Assembly (NCBI GenBank): GCA_016617495.1 | Contig: WYCU01000009.1 | Coordinates: 1 to 64,000, forward strand | Reading direction: 5' to 3' | DNA from: Azonexaceae bacterium s22 | Lineage (GTDB): Bacteria; Pseudomonadota; Gammaproteobacteria; Burkholderiales; Rhodocyclaceae | DNA: 64,000 bases | Part shown: piece after piece, positions 52,130 through 61,251 of the stretch | Position numbering within the stretch: the stretch's first letter is position 1 | How the letters are laid out: every line of letters starts with the position of its first letter | Notes under the pieces: model-generated | Seen by the model: the letters and a program-made list of their open reading frames with translations, nothing else | Told to the model about the DNA's origin: nothing | The model's database searches: none | Program-made: the position numbers and the translations under genes

Positions 52130-52773
52130 TGCGAATTTTCCCGCCCCTGATCCTTGCCGCAGCGCTGGCGCTTCCCGCGCTGCAGGGCTGCGTACCTGCT
52201 GTTGTCGGCGTGGGTGCCGCTGCGGGAGTGATGAGCGCTCACGATCGCCGCAGTACCGGCGCCCAGGCCGACGATGAAGGGCTGGAATGGAAGGCGGAAA
52301 AGGTCATCCCCGAGGCCTATCAGCAAACATCCCACGTCAATTTCACCGCCTTCAACCGGCGCATGCTGATCACCGGCGAAGTGCCCAGCGAGGAAGCACG
52401 CTCGGCAATCGGCGAAGCGGTGGCACGTCTCGACGGCGTCAAGGAAGTATTCAACGAAACCACCGTAGGCGCGCCGTCGTCACTGCAATCGCGTACCAAT
52501 GACAGCTATGTCACCTCCAAGGTGAAGGCTCGCCTGGTCGATGAGAAAACGCTTTCCGCCAACCACATCAAGGTCGTCACCGAAGCCGGTGTCGTCTATC
52601 TGATGGGCATCCTTAGCGAGCGGGAAGCCAAGGTGGCGGTGGAAGTCACGCGCCGTACTGCCGGTGTGCGCAAGGTGGTCAACCTGACCGAGGTCGTCAG
52701 CGATGCCGAGCTGAAACGCCTGCAAGCCAATCCGGCCACCAGCGAGACCCCGGCCCCGATCGAAACACGCTGA
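52126..52773 (+). CDS. dolP: BON-domain outer-membrane lipoprotein DolP
   Basis: 215 residues. The lipobox [10 protein letters not shown] marks the lipidated Cys. Two BON domains follow: [20 protein letters not shown] and [20 protein letters not shown]. DolP (YraP) supports outer-membrane integrity. Start ATG overlaps the diaA stop (ATGA), with a second ATG three bases on. Confidence 0.93.
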   Translation: MMRIFPPLILAAALALPALQGCVPAVVGVGAAAGVMSAHDRRSTGAQADDEGLEWKAEKVIPEAYQQTSHVNFTAFNRRMLITGEVPSEEARSAIGEAVARLDGVKEVFNETTVGAPSSLQSRTNDSYVTSKVKARLVDEKTLSANHIKVVTEAGVVYLMGILSEREAKVAVEVTRRTAGVRKVVNLTEVVSDAELKRLQANPATSETPAPIETR

Positions 52774-52799
52774 ACACGCAGCCCATAGGGAGGATTGCC

Positions 52800-53183
52800 A
52801 TGAATCTGGAAAAAGTCATTTTTGGTTTCTTCATCCTCCTGGCGGCCACACTCAATTTCGGTTTTTTCATTGGCGACATCGAACGGCCCGAACTGCATAA
52901 CATCTACGAACTGGCTGCCGCGCTCGTCGTCAGCCTGATCGCCACGGCCTTGAAGTTTGGCGACCGTACGCAGATTGGCGCGGTCCATTTGTCCACCAGC
53001 CTGGTCGCCGACCTGCAACTGATCGCCGCCGCCATCACCTGGGCGGTGGCCGTCCATGTCACGGGGGTCGGCATGACACCGCATGTCACCTCCAGCGTGG
53101 TTTCGCTGTCCGGCGGTGCCCTTTTTGCAAACATTGTCTCGGTCATCATCCTGATCGTCGAAACCGTCATGCTGCGCCGCTAA
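52800..53183 (+). CDS. DUF6394-like small membrane protein
   Basis: 127 residues with four predicted helices: VIFGFFILLAATLNFGFFIG, LAAALVVSLIATAL, LVADLQLIAAAITWAVAV and ALFANIVSVIILIVETVML. The N-terminus resembles DUF6394 proteins of unknown function. It is 15 bases before the K+ channel gene and is probably co-transcribed with it. Confidence 0.8.
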   Translation: MNLEKVIFGFFILLAATLNFGFFIGDIERPELHNIYELAAALVVSLIATALKFGDRTQIGAVHLSTSLVADLQLIAAAITWAVAVHVTGVGMTPHVTSSVVSLSGGALFANIVSVIILIVETVMLRR

Positions 53184-53198
53184 AGCCGGACATCCGCG

Positions 53199-54932
53199 AT
53201 GCTCTCCAGCGCCTTCTTCATCGTCCTGCGGCGGATGCGGGCGCCGATCATCGCCCTGATCGTCATCTATGCCATCGCCGTCATCGGCCTGACGCTGGTG
53301 CCGGGGGTCGATGCCGAAGGCCATCCCGCCCCGCCGCTGAGTTTCTTCCACGCCTTCTATTTCGTCAGTTACACCGCGACGACCATTGGCTTTGGCGAAA
53401 TTCCCAACGCCTTTTCCGACGCCCAACGCCTGTGGGTCACGCTGTGCATCTATCTGACGGTGGTCGGCTGGTCCTATTCCGTGGTGACCCTGATCGCCCT
53501 GCTGCAGGACAAGGGGTTTCAGAACACCCTGACGGTGAACCGTTTTGCACGGCGCGTCCGCCACCTGAAAGAGCCTTTCTATCTGGTCTGCGGCTGCGGC
53601 GAAACCGGCAATCTCGTCTGCCGTACCCTGGACCGCCTGGGCCACGCGTTCGTGGTGGTGGAAAAGGATGAAATGCGGGTCCAGGAGCTCGATCTTCAGG
53701 ATTTCAAGACCGACACGCCAGCGCTCGCCGGCGATGCGCGCAATCCGGACCACCTGCTCCTCGCCGGCCTGACGCACACGCGCTGTCGCGCCGTCCTGGC
53801 CATTACCAATAACGAGGAAACGAATCTGGCCATCGCCATTGCCGCGCGCCTGCTCAATCCGGGCCTGCCCGTGATTGCCCGCGCACGCACGACGGGCGTC
53901 GCGGCCAACATGGCCTCCTTCGGCACCGACCACATCATCAACCCCTTCGAACGTTTTGCCGAACATCTGGCGCTGGCCATCGGCGCCCCGGAACGTTTTC
54001 GTCTGGTCGAACTGCTCACCGCACTCCCGGAAAGCCCGCTTCCGGAACCCCACCGCCCCCCCGCGGGGCGCTGGATACTTTGCGGCTACGGCCATTTTGG
54101 CAAGCGCCTTGCGAGCCATCTCGCACCGGCCGGCATCGAACTGAGCATCATCGATCCGCTCTGCGCGAACAGCCTCGATCCCACCATCATTTGCGGACTC
54201 GGCACGGAAGCCGACACCCTGCGCCAAGCCGGCATCGAACAAGCGGTCGGTGTCATCGCCGGCAGTGACAACGACATCAACAACCTGTCGATTGCGGTCA
54301 CCGCCAGCGAACTCAAACCTTCGCTTTTTGTCGTCGCGCGTCAGAACCACAGTGTCAACGGTCCACTTTTCGCGGCCTACGGCGCCGACTTTACGCTTGT
54401 GCCGGGACACATCGTCGCTCAGGAATCGATCGCCATCCTGACCACCCCGTTACTGGCTGCCTTCCTCGACCTGTTGCGCGACAAGCCGGAAGCCTGGTGC
54501 AGTGCATTGACCGAACGCCTGCTGAAGATCGGCAACGATCTGACGCCGCTCATCTGGAGTGCCCGGCTCAATATCGCCGAGGCTCCGGCCGCCTATCGCG
54601 CACTCATGCAAGGCGATCACATCACCCCGGCGGCGTTGTTGCGCGACGGGACCGATCGTACGACACCGCTGCCGGCGATCATCCTGCTGGTGCGCCGCGG
54701 CAAGGACTTGGTGTTGCTGCCCGATGACGACTGGGCACTCGCGGCCGGCGATGAACTCTTGCTTGCCGGCCCGCTGGCGGCGCGACGCAATCTTGAACTG
54801 ACGCTTTACCATCCCAATGAGCTGGATTACGTGCTGACCGGGGAAGAGACCTCGGGCAGCTGGCTGTGGGCCCGACTTGCCGCCTTGGGCCGCTCCAGCG
54901 CTTCCCCCCAACCGCGAAAGGAAACATCATGA
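53199..54932 (+). CDS. Potassium channel with two RCK (TrkA-N) domains
   Basis: 577 residues: two membrane helices flanking a pore loop with a TTIGFGE filter (residues 61-67; canonical K+ filters are TVGYG-like), then two tandem RCK units. RCK1 has the Rossmann loop YLVCGCGETGNLV and RCK2 has RWILCGYGHFGKRLA, with a TrkA-C-like tail. It probably carries K+ in a nucleotide- or ligand-gated way. Start spacing and the 4-base overlap with the FMN reductase suggest one operon. Confidence 0.88.
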   Translation: MLSSAFFIVLRRMRAPIIALIVIYAIAVIGLTLVPGVDAEGHPAPPLSFFHAFYFVSYTATTIGFGEIPNAFSDAQRLWVTLCIYLTVVGWSYSVVTLIALLQDKGFQNTLTVNRFARRVRHLKEPFYLVCGCGETGNLVCRTLDRLGHAFVVVEKDEMRVQELDLQDFKTDTPALAGDARNPDHLLLAGLTHTRCRAVLAITNNEETNLAIAIAARLLNPGLPVIARARTTGVAANMASFGTDHIINPFERFAEHLALAIGAPERFRLVELLTALPESPLPEPHRPPAGRWILCGYGHFGKRLASHLAPAGIELSIIDPLCANSLDPTIICGLGTEADTLRQAGIEQAVGVIAGSDNDINNLSIAVTASELKPSLFVVARQNHSVNGPLFAAYGADFTLVPGHIVAQESIAILTTPLLAAFLDLLRDKPEAWCSALTERLLKIGNDLTPLIWSARLNIAEAPAAYRALMQGDHITPAALLRDGTDRTTPLPAIILLVRRGKDLVLLPDDDWALAAGDELLLAGPLAARRNLELTLYHPNELDYVLTGEETSGSWLWARLAALGRSSASPQPRKETS

Positions 54933-55477
54933 CCCCACTGCGCTTCCTTGGCATCTGCGGCAGTCTGCGCCGCGCCTCGACCAATCGCGGACTGCTTCGC
55001 GCCGCCGCTGCCCGTCTCCCGGAACAAGTCACGCTCGATGTCGCAGAGCTTTCCGACATCCCCTTCTACAACGCTGACATCACCGAAAAGCCGGCCAGCG
55101 TGGTGCGTGTCCTGAAGCAAATCGCCGACGCCGATGCGCTTGTATTCGCCTGCCCGGAATACAACTATTCGCTGGCGCCGGCACTGAAGAACATTCTCGA
55201 CTGGGCCTCGCGCGAACCCAATAACGCGCTGATTGCCGGCAAGGCGGCAGCCATCATGGGCGCTGGCGGCGGCATGGGCACCTCACGCTCGCAATACCAT
55301 CTGCGCCAGGTCTGCGTCTTCCTGGACCTGCATTTGTTGAACAAGCCCGAAGTCTTCTCGAATGCTTTTGCCGGTGGTTTCGACGCCGACGGCAATCTGA
55401 CGGATGAGAAAATCGCTGCGCTGCTCGGCGATCAGATGCGCGCATTGGCCGACTGGACTCGCCGCATTCGCGGCTGA
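54929..55477 (+). CDS. NADPH-dependent FMN reductase
   Basis: 182 residues of the flavodoxin-like NADPH-FMN reductase family: LGICGSLRRASTNRGLLRAA (FMN-phosphate loop), PFYNADITEK, and VFACPEYNYSLAPALKNILDW. It reduces quinones, FMN or other acceptors. The start overlaps the K+ channel stop (ATGA), indicating coupling with a redox-linked role. Confidence 0.9.
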   Translation: MTPLRFLGICGSLRRASTNRGLLRAAAARLPEQVTLDVAELSDIPFYNADITEKPASVVRVLKQIADADALVFACPEYNYSLAPALKNILDWASREPNNALIAGKAAAIMGAGGGMGTSRSQYHLRQVCVFLDLHLLNKPEVFSNAFAGGFDADGNLTDEKIAALLGDQMRALADWTRRIRG

Positions 55478-55509
55478 TTGCGCACAATCCGCGCTCCGGC
55501 AACGACCGG

Positions 55510-56073
55510 CTAGCGAAGGAATTCCTCGATTTTCTTCAGCAATGCCGGATCGTCCGGACGCGTCGCGCTACCGAAGGCGACCACCTCGCTCGCATCGCGG
55601 TTGATCAGGTATTTATGGAAATTCCACTTGGGCTCACTGCCAGTCATTGCCCCAAGTTGGCGATAGAACGGATTGGCCTGCGCACCTTTGACCACGGACT
55701 TGGCGACCATCGGAAATTCCACGCCGTAGGTCAGGCGGCAAAAATCCGCAATTTCTTTATCGCTACCTGGCTCCTGTTCGCCAAAATCATTGGACGGGAA
55801 GCCCAGGACAACCAGGCCCTTGTCGCGCAAACGGGCGTAGAGTTTCTCCAAGCCATCGTATTGCGAGGTGTAGCCGCAATAGCTGGCCGTATTCACCACC
55901 AGAATCACCTTGCCGGCGTAGTTGCACAGCGATAGCGGCTTGCCATCCTGCAAGCCGCTAAATTGGTGATTCAGCAAAGCCGGACACGCCCCAGCTACCC
56001 CCGGCGCCACCATGCCGAAGGACCATACTCCGGCAATCCGCAGCCAGCGCTGCAATGTGTGCATCGTAAACAT
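55510..56073 (-). CDS. Periplasmic glutathione peroxidase family protein
   Basis: 187 residues. An N-terminal signal peptide or anchor (about 1-29, ending VAGA) precedes a GPx fold with VNTASYCGYTSQYDGLE (Cys in place of selenocysteine), FPSNDFGEQEPG and WNFHKYLI (Trp and Asn of the catalytic tetrad). It reduces peroxides; in bacteria the reductant is commonly thioredoxin. Export to the periplasm is inferred from the N-terminus. Confidence 0.88.
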   Translation of the reverse strand: MFTMHTLQRWLRIAGVWSFGMVAPGVAGACPALLNHQFSGLQDGKPLSLCNYAGKVILVVNTASYCGYTSQYDGLEKLYARLRDKGLVVLGFPSNDFGEQEPGSDKEIADFCRLTYGVEFPMVAKSVVKGAQANPFYRQLGAMTGSEPKWNFHKYLINRDASEVVAFGSATRPDDPALLKKIEEFLR

Positions 56074-56150
56074 TGGGGTTCCTTGCGATGGTTATTGCCG
56101 AGTTGACCACAAGAAGCGGGTCGAGGTTCTGTGCGGGACTCGATTTGCCA

Positions 56151-56186
56151 ATTGTCGCGGTCGACCTCGAAAAAATGGCAAAAACC
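56151..56186 (+). repeat. Dispersed repeat, extended copy 10 (gap before rfaE2)
   Basis: The exact 15-mer (56151-56165) is followed by CTCGAAAAAATGGCAAAAAC, the same A-rich tail as copies at 16571 and 39684. It lies in the 213-base gap between the peroxidase and rfaE2 genes; nothing else is seen there. Confidence 0.85.
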
Positions 56187-56286
56187 GCCAAAAGTCCGAT
56201 GACACAAGGAAAATGACAGGCAAATATTTCACCAAGGGGCGCCTATCCCTCTAAAATGCCTGTTGTTTCATTTTGTGTCCGCACCG

Positions 56287-56775
56287 ATGTCCTATGCTCC
56301 GCCCGCCTTCGAGGCAAAAATCTGTCCTCCGGAGCGGCTTGCCGAACGCAGCGCCGCGCTTGCCCGCCCCCTGGTATTCACCAACGGATGCTTCGACATC
56401 CTGCATCGCGGTCACGTCACCTATCTCGCCCAGGCTGCCGCGCTCGGCAGCAGTCTCGTTGTGGCACTGAATACCGATGCTTCGGTAAAACGTCTGGGTA
56501 AAGGCGATGACCGTCCGGTCAATGCCCTTGAGGATCGCCTGGCGGTCATGGCGGCGCTCGATTGCGTCAGCCTGGTGACCTGGTTTGACGAAGACACACC
56601 GCTGCAGCGTATCCTCCAGTGCCGGCCGGAAGTTCTCGTCAAAGGGGGAGACTGGCCGGTCGACCGGATCGTCGGCTGCACCGAAGTTCGCGGCTGGGGC
56701 GGCACCGTACATTCGATCCCATTCCTCCACCAGAAATCGACGACGGCGCTGCTGGAAAAAATTCGCCGGCTCTAG
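56287..56775 (+). CDS. rfaE2: D-glycero-beta-D-manno-heptose 1-phosphate adenylyltransferase
   Basis: 162-residue nucleotidyltransferase, matching the C-terminal domain of HldE as a separate gene. The catalytic loop is LVFTNGCFDILHRGHVTYL (HxGH), with VALNTDASVKRLGKGDDRP and VKGGDWPVDRIVG. It makes ADP-heptose for LPS core. The start is uncertain: ATG at 56287 lacks a strong ribosome site, and upstream GTG/TTG codons are possible. The kinase partner (rfaE1) is not in the window. Confidence 0.93.
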   Translation: MSYAPPAFEAKICPPERLAERSAALARPLVFTNGCFDILHRGHVTYLAQAAALGSSLVVALNTDASVKRLGKGDDRPVNALEDRLAVMAALDCVSLVTWFDEDTPLQRILQCRPEVLVKGGDWPVDRIVGCTEVRGWGGTVHSIPFLHQKSTTALLEKIRRL

Positions 56776-56786
56776 CCGCCCAGACA

Positions 56787-57896
56787 ATGCAAAGCGATTG
56801 CCGCCCTGCCGAGCAAATCCTGCACCCCCTGCAGCGCGCCAAGTCGTTTCTGGTTTTTGGCGCCTGCCTCCATCTGGTCTTCGGAACGCTCGCCTTCCGC
56901 CATGCCGAGTGGCCACTCGCTGTCCTGTTGGCAAGCTGTTTTATCACCACCACCGCGGCCTACATTGCCTTGGCACGTGGGCATACACGAACCGCTTCAA
57001 CGCTCCCCGCGCTGTTCTGCCAGACGATCCTGATGTTTTACGTGGTCGCCTATGCCGGGCATGAGCATGGCCGCGCACTCTGGTTCTTCTCCCTGCCGGT
57101 CATTGCATCCATTCTGCTCCCGCCCAAGGAAGGAGCGTTATGGACCGGAGCCAGCCTCGTTGGCGCCGTGGCCATCATGCTCTACGGCAATACCTTTCTC
57201 GGCACCAGCGCCTATTCGGCCGGTTTTACGCTGCGCTTCGTCGTCACGATTGCGCTTATCGGCGTCAGCATGTTCTGGTCAGAACTGGCTCTGCAGCGCT
57301 ATCGCGAGGAAACGGAGGCGCGCAAGGCGCTCATTGAGGCCGAAAGCGCGCGCCTGAAAGCCGAAATCGTCCGCCGCGCTTCCCTCGAACGCGACCTGCG
57401 CATCCTCGCCACCACGGACGCCTTGACCGGGCTCGCCAACCGACGTGCCTTCATGGATCGCTTCTCGCTCGAACTCGCACGCGCACAACGTCCTGGACCA
57501 AACTCGACGCTGTTGATTCTCGACATCGATCATTTCAAAGCCATCAACGACCGTTACGGCCACCCCGCCGGCGATGCCGTACTCTCCAGGCTCTCACTGC
57601 TGCTCGGTACCAGTCTGCGCAATGTCGACCTGATCGGACGGATCGGCGGGGAGGAATTCGCCGTGCTGCTCGTCGAAACCAGTGCCCAGATGGCCCAACC
57701 CGTCATTGACCGGTTGATCGAACATATTCGCGAGACCCCGGTCACGCTGCCGGATGGCACCTCCCTATCGTTTACCGCCAGCATCGGCAGCACCGAAATT
57801 CTCTGGGGGGACACCATCGACACCGCCATCCAGCGGGCCGACGAAGCGCTCTACAGCGCCAAGAAAGGCGGCCGCGACCGTCACTGCCAGCGCTGA
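56787..57896 (+). CDS. Membrane diguanylate cyclase (GGDEF)
   Basis: 369 residues: about six membrane helices (residues 20-168), a coiled-coil linker (YREETEARKALIEAESARLK) and a GGDEF domain with DALTGLANRRAFMDRF, LDIDHFKAINDRYGH and RIGGEEFAVLL (GGEEF at 287-291). The product-inhibition I-site RNVD (278-281) is at the right spacing. It makes cyclic di-GMP. The membrane part has no recognised sensor domain. Confidence 0.95.
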   Translation: MQSDCRPAEQILHPLQRAKSFLVFGACLHLVFGTLAFRHAEWPLAVLLASCFITTTAAYIALARGHTRTASTLPALFCQTILMFYVVAYAGHEHGRALWFFSLPVIASILLPPKEGALWTGASLVGAVAIMLYGNTFLGTSAYSAGFTLRFVVTIALIGVSMFWSELALQRYREETEARKALIEAESARLKAEIVRRASLERDLRILATTDALTGLANRRAFMDRFSLELARAQRPGPNSTLLILDIDHFKAINDRYGHPAGDAVLSRLSLLLGTSLRNVDLIGRIGGEEFAVLLVETSAQMAQPVIDRLIEHIRETPVTLPDGTSLSFTASIGSTEILWGDTIDTAIQRADEALYSAKKGGRDRHCQR

Positions 57897-57925
57897 AGAC
57901 GCTGCCCGGACTACACTGCCCCGCC

Positions 57926-59821
57926 TCAGAGTACGACCTGAGTGCCCAACTCCACGACGCGATTGCTCGGAATCCTGAAGAATGCCGTTGCCGATCCCGC
58001 ATTGCGGAACATGGCCACGAAGATTTTTTCCCGCCAGAACGCCATTTCGGAGTCCAGGCGGGGAATCAGGGTTTCGCGCCCGATGAAATACGAGGTATCC
58101 AGCGGATTGAACTCCAGTCCGACATCGGCGCAGTGCGAAAGCGCCAGCGGCAGATCCGGCTCGTCCTTGAAACCGAACTGCACGATCACGCTCCAGAAAT
58201 TTTCGCGCAAGCGTTTCACCTCGACGCGGTCGATATCCGGCACATAGGGCACATCAAAGACCTGCACCGAAACAAGCACCACGCGCTCGTGCAGCACCTT
58301 GTTGTGCATCAGGTTGTGCAGCAGGGCATGCGGCACCCCGTTGGGGTCGGCATTGAGAAACACCGCCGTACCCGCCACCCGGGTCGGCATCGAGGCCGAC
58401 AAGGATTCGAGAAACAGCGATAGCTCAAGCCGCTCGCCCTTCAGGCGCTCATTCAGCAACTGACGCCCGCGTTTCCACGTGGTCATCAGAACAAACACCC
58501 CCACCCCGGCCACCAGCGGGAACCAGCCGCCATCGGGGATCTTGAGGATGTTGGCGGCGAGAAAAACCAATTCCACAGAAAGGAAGGCGCCGAACAACAA
58601 GGCCGCACGCCACCATCCCCATCCCCAGGCTCTGGCCACCACGACGGTGGCCAGCAGGGAGGTGATGACCATATCACCGGTCACTGCGATGCCATACGCC
58701 GCAGCTAGATTGTTGGACGAACGGAAACCGAGCACCAGAATCATCACGGCAGCCATCAATCCCCAATTCACCGCCGGCAAGTAAATCTGTCCCTGTTCGC
58801 GCTCGGACGTATGCTGCACTTCCATGCGCGGCACGAATCCCAATTGCATGGCCTGCCGGGTCACGGAAAAGGCACCGGAAATCACCGCCTGCGAGGCGAT
58901 GACCGTGGCCACGGTCGCCAACAACACCAACGGGTAGAGCGCCCAGTCCGGCGCGGAAAAGAAAAAGGGATTCCGTGCCGCTTCGGCATCCGCCAGAATC
59001 AGGGCGCCCTGACCGAAATAGTTCAGCACCAAGGCCGGCAGGACAAAAGCGAACCAGGCCCGCTGAATCGGCTTGCGCCCAAAATGCCCCATGTCCGCGT
59101 AAAGCGCTTCCGCCCCCGTCACGGCAAGGACCACATTACCCATGGCCAACAAGGCCATCGCTCTGTTCTCGAAGAGGAAGCTCAACCCAAAGCGCGGATC
59201 GATGGCGACCAGAATGCCCGGATGCTCAACAATATTGTGCAGCCCCAAGGCCGCAAGCGTGGCGAACCAGACCACCATGACCGGCCCGAACAGCGAACCG
59301 ACCAGAGCGGTGCCGTGGCGCTGGACATAGAACAGGAGGAACAACACGGCGAGGGTGACCGGTATCACCACCGGTTTCAGCGCCGGCGTAGCCACCTCCA
59401 GTCCTTCCACCGCGGAAAGCACGGAAATGGCCGGTGTCACCATACCATCGCCATAAAACATCGCCGCCCCGAGAATGCCGACGATCATCACCGCCTTGGC
59501 CTGCCTCGGCTTGTGCTGGACGTCATGCAGCGCCAGCGCAATCAGCGCCATGATGCCACCTTCCCCGCGGTTATCCGCACGCATGATGAAGCTGACGTAT
59601 TTCACGGACACGATGATGATCAGCGCCCAGAAAAACAGGGACAAACTGCCGTAAACGTTGGCCTCAGTCACCGGAATGGGGTGATTCCCGGCGAAAACCT
59701 CCTTCATCGCGTAGAGCGGACTGGTACCGATGTCCCCGTAAACGACACCCAATGCCGCCAACGCCAGGAGCGCCAGACGTTTTCCGGAAACTTCTCCAGA
59801 CTGCATATTCGAACTACTCAC
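57926..59821 (-). CDS. kup: Potassium uptake protein Kup
   Basis: 631-residue K+/H+ symporter, close to the 622 residues of E. coli Kup. About twelve helices, with LALAALGVVYGDIGTSPLYA near the N-terminus and MALIALALHDVQHKP, followed by a cytoplasmic C-terminal domain. The chosen start is GTG at 59821 (VSSSNMQSGEV), with AGGGG five bases upstream. ATG at 59806 is possible but has a weak site. Convergent with the GGDEF gene. Confidence 0.96.
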   Translation of the reverse strand: MSSSNMQSGEVSGKRLALLALAALGVVYGDIGTSPLYAMKEVFAGNHPIPVTEANVYGSLSLFFWALIIIVSVKYVSFIMRADNRGEGGIMALIALALHDVQHKPRQAKAVMIVGILGAAMFYGDGMVTPAISVLSAVEGLEVATPALKPVVIPVTLAVLFLLFYVQRHGTALVGSLFGPVMVVWFATLAALGLHNIVEHPGILVAIDPRFGLSFLFENRAMALLAMGNVVLAVTGAEALYADMGHFGRKPIQRAWFAFVLPALVLNYFGQGALILADAEAARNPFFFSAPDWALYPLVLLATVATVIASQAVISGAFSVTRQAMQLGFVPRMEVQHTSEREQGQIYLPAVNWGLMAAVMILVLGFRSSNNLAAAYGIAVTGDMVITSLLATVVVARAWGWGWWRAALLFGAFLSVELVFLAANILKIPDGGWFPLVAGVGVFVLMTTWKRGRQLLNERLKGERLELSLFLESLSASMPTRVAGTAVFLNADPNGVPHALLHNLMHNKVLHERVVLVSVQVFDVPYVPDIDRVEVKRLRENFWSVIVQFGFKDEPDLPLALSHCADVGLEFNPLDTSYFIGRETLIPRLDSEMAFWREKIFVAMFRNAGSATAFFRIPSNRVVELGTQVVL

Positions 59822-60041
59822 CGCTTCCCCTGAAAGACCGCTGAATTGGCGACGGCTGCATTGTGACCATGTCCCACAATAGCATGGCACCAAGGCCGTC
59901 AATTTTCTGAGTTAATCAGGGGATACCCCATGACAACGAGGCCAATTCTAAACGCAATGTCGAATCAGGCGATGCACCGCCCGGGAATTCACACGACATC
60001 GCCACGCAGCCCCGGCCAGCCGATGAGGCTTCCGAGAAATT

Positions 60042-60064
60042 GCAACCGGGGGCCGCGAGGTTGC
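60042..60064 (-). terminator. Weak hairpin after the HlyD gene
   Basis: Inverted repeat GCAACC / GGTTGC overlaps the last base of the HlyD stop codon and is followed by AATTTC on the minus strand. The gap up to kup (59822-60041) contains nothing else recognised. Confidence 0.3.
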
Positions 60065-61251
60065 TATCGTTCCGAAAACGCTTCGGAGATCGTCCGGGTG
60101 ATTGGCTTGCTCAAGTACTTCAAGACAGACATGGACCCGGTCTGGATTTCAACCTGGGTCGTCATCCCGGGCTGCAACTCTATCCGGCGACCGTCACTAA
60201 GCGGCCTCAAGGCTTTCTCATCGACCCGGATACGAACTCGATAATAGATATTTTCACCGGCACGGGTTTCTTCCGTAAGCGCATCCGGACTGACAAACAC
60301 AACCTCTCCCTGTAACACCCCATAAATCGCGTAATCATATGCGTCGAGCTTGATCGACGCTCGTGAGCCGGGGCGGATGAAGGAAAAGTCAGCCGGTTTT
60401 AGCTTGGCCTCGACAATCAATTCACTGTCGGTCGGCAGAAGCTCCATCACCACATCCCCTGGACGAACGCGCGCCCCGGGTGTGGTGATCCGAATGTTTC
60501 GCACAATCCCGTCGGCTGGACTACGCACCTCAGTCCGCTCCAGGACGGCCATGCGGTCCGCCAGCATTTGCTCCTGAGTAGCGAGATCCTCCTCTGCCTT
60601 GGTCATTTCGGCTTGCGAATCCTGAAAATACTTATTGCGCCGATTGGTAATTTGCCCTTCCAGCTCATAAACCTGTTTACGCAGACGAATAATGTCGGTC
60701 TTGGCGATATCGCCAGTGGCCAACAGTGGCTCGGAAAGCTTCAGCTCCTCCTTGACCGACGAGAGCTGTGCCTGCAGGGCGCGGGTCTCTTCGTCCACCG
60801 CCCGCTGACGCCGACGAAACAATTCGGTTTGGTTTTCTATGAATGCAGGAAAATTCTTGACCTCATCGGGAAACGCCAAGGGCTTACCCAACACCTCAGC
60901 CCGCAAACGCGTGAGTGCCGCCTTGAGGGCTGCGACCTTGCCGCGACTCTCGTCCACTGCAGCCTGTGCCTGGACCTGCTCGAGGACGACCAACAGATCG
61001 CCACGGCGAACCCCTTGCCCTTCTTGCACTGGAATCTCTGCAATGACGCCGTCGTTCGCCGACTGGATGACCTGAGTGCGCGAACTCGCAATGATCTGGC
61101 CCGGCGCTTTGGCTCGTTGCTCGATCTGGGCAAATGCTGCCCAAGCCAACAAAACAGGAAAAGCCAGTAACAACAAGGCCAACATGATATTGGCCTTGCG
61201 CTCTTCCCGGTCCAGTTGGACGGGCGTATGGACCACTAATTTATCGTTCAC
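60064..61251 (-). CDS. Type I secretion periplasmic adaptor (HlyD family)
   Basis: 395 residues: one N-terminal membrane helix (ANIMLALLLLAFPVLLAWAAF), a long periplasmic coiled-coil hairpin (about 90-250, with RRQRAVDEETRALQAQLSS), and a lipoyl/beta-barrel part ending in the LQPGMTTQVEIQTG motif typical of the family. It links the ABC protein to the outer-membrane channel. The start is GTG at 61251 with AGGAG, overlapping the ABC stop by 11 bases; a more upstream ATG is less likely. Confidence 0.93.
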   Translation of the reverse strand: MNDKLVVHTPVQLDREERKANIMLALLLLAFPVLLAWAAFAQIEQRAKAPGQIIASSRTQVIQSANDGVIAEIPVQEGQGVRRGDLLVVLEQVQAQAAVDESRGKVAALKAALTRLRAEVLGKPLAFPDEVKNFPAFIENQTELFRRRQRAVDEETRALQAQLSSVKEELKLSEPLLATGDIAKTDIIRLRKQVYELEGQITNRRNKYFQDSQAEMTKAEEDLATQEQMLADRMAVLERTEVRSPADGIVRNIRITTPGARVRPGDVVMELLPTDSELIVEAKLKPADFSFIRPGSRASIKLDAYDYAIYGVLQGEVVFVSPDALTEETRAGENIYYRVRIRVDEKALRPLSDGRRIELQPGMTTQVEIQTGSMSVLKYLSKPITRTISEAFSER

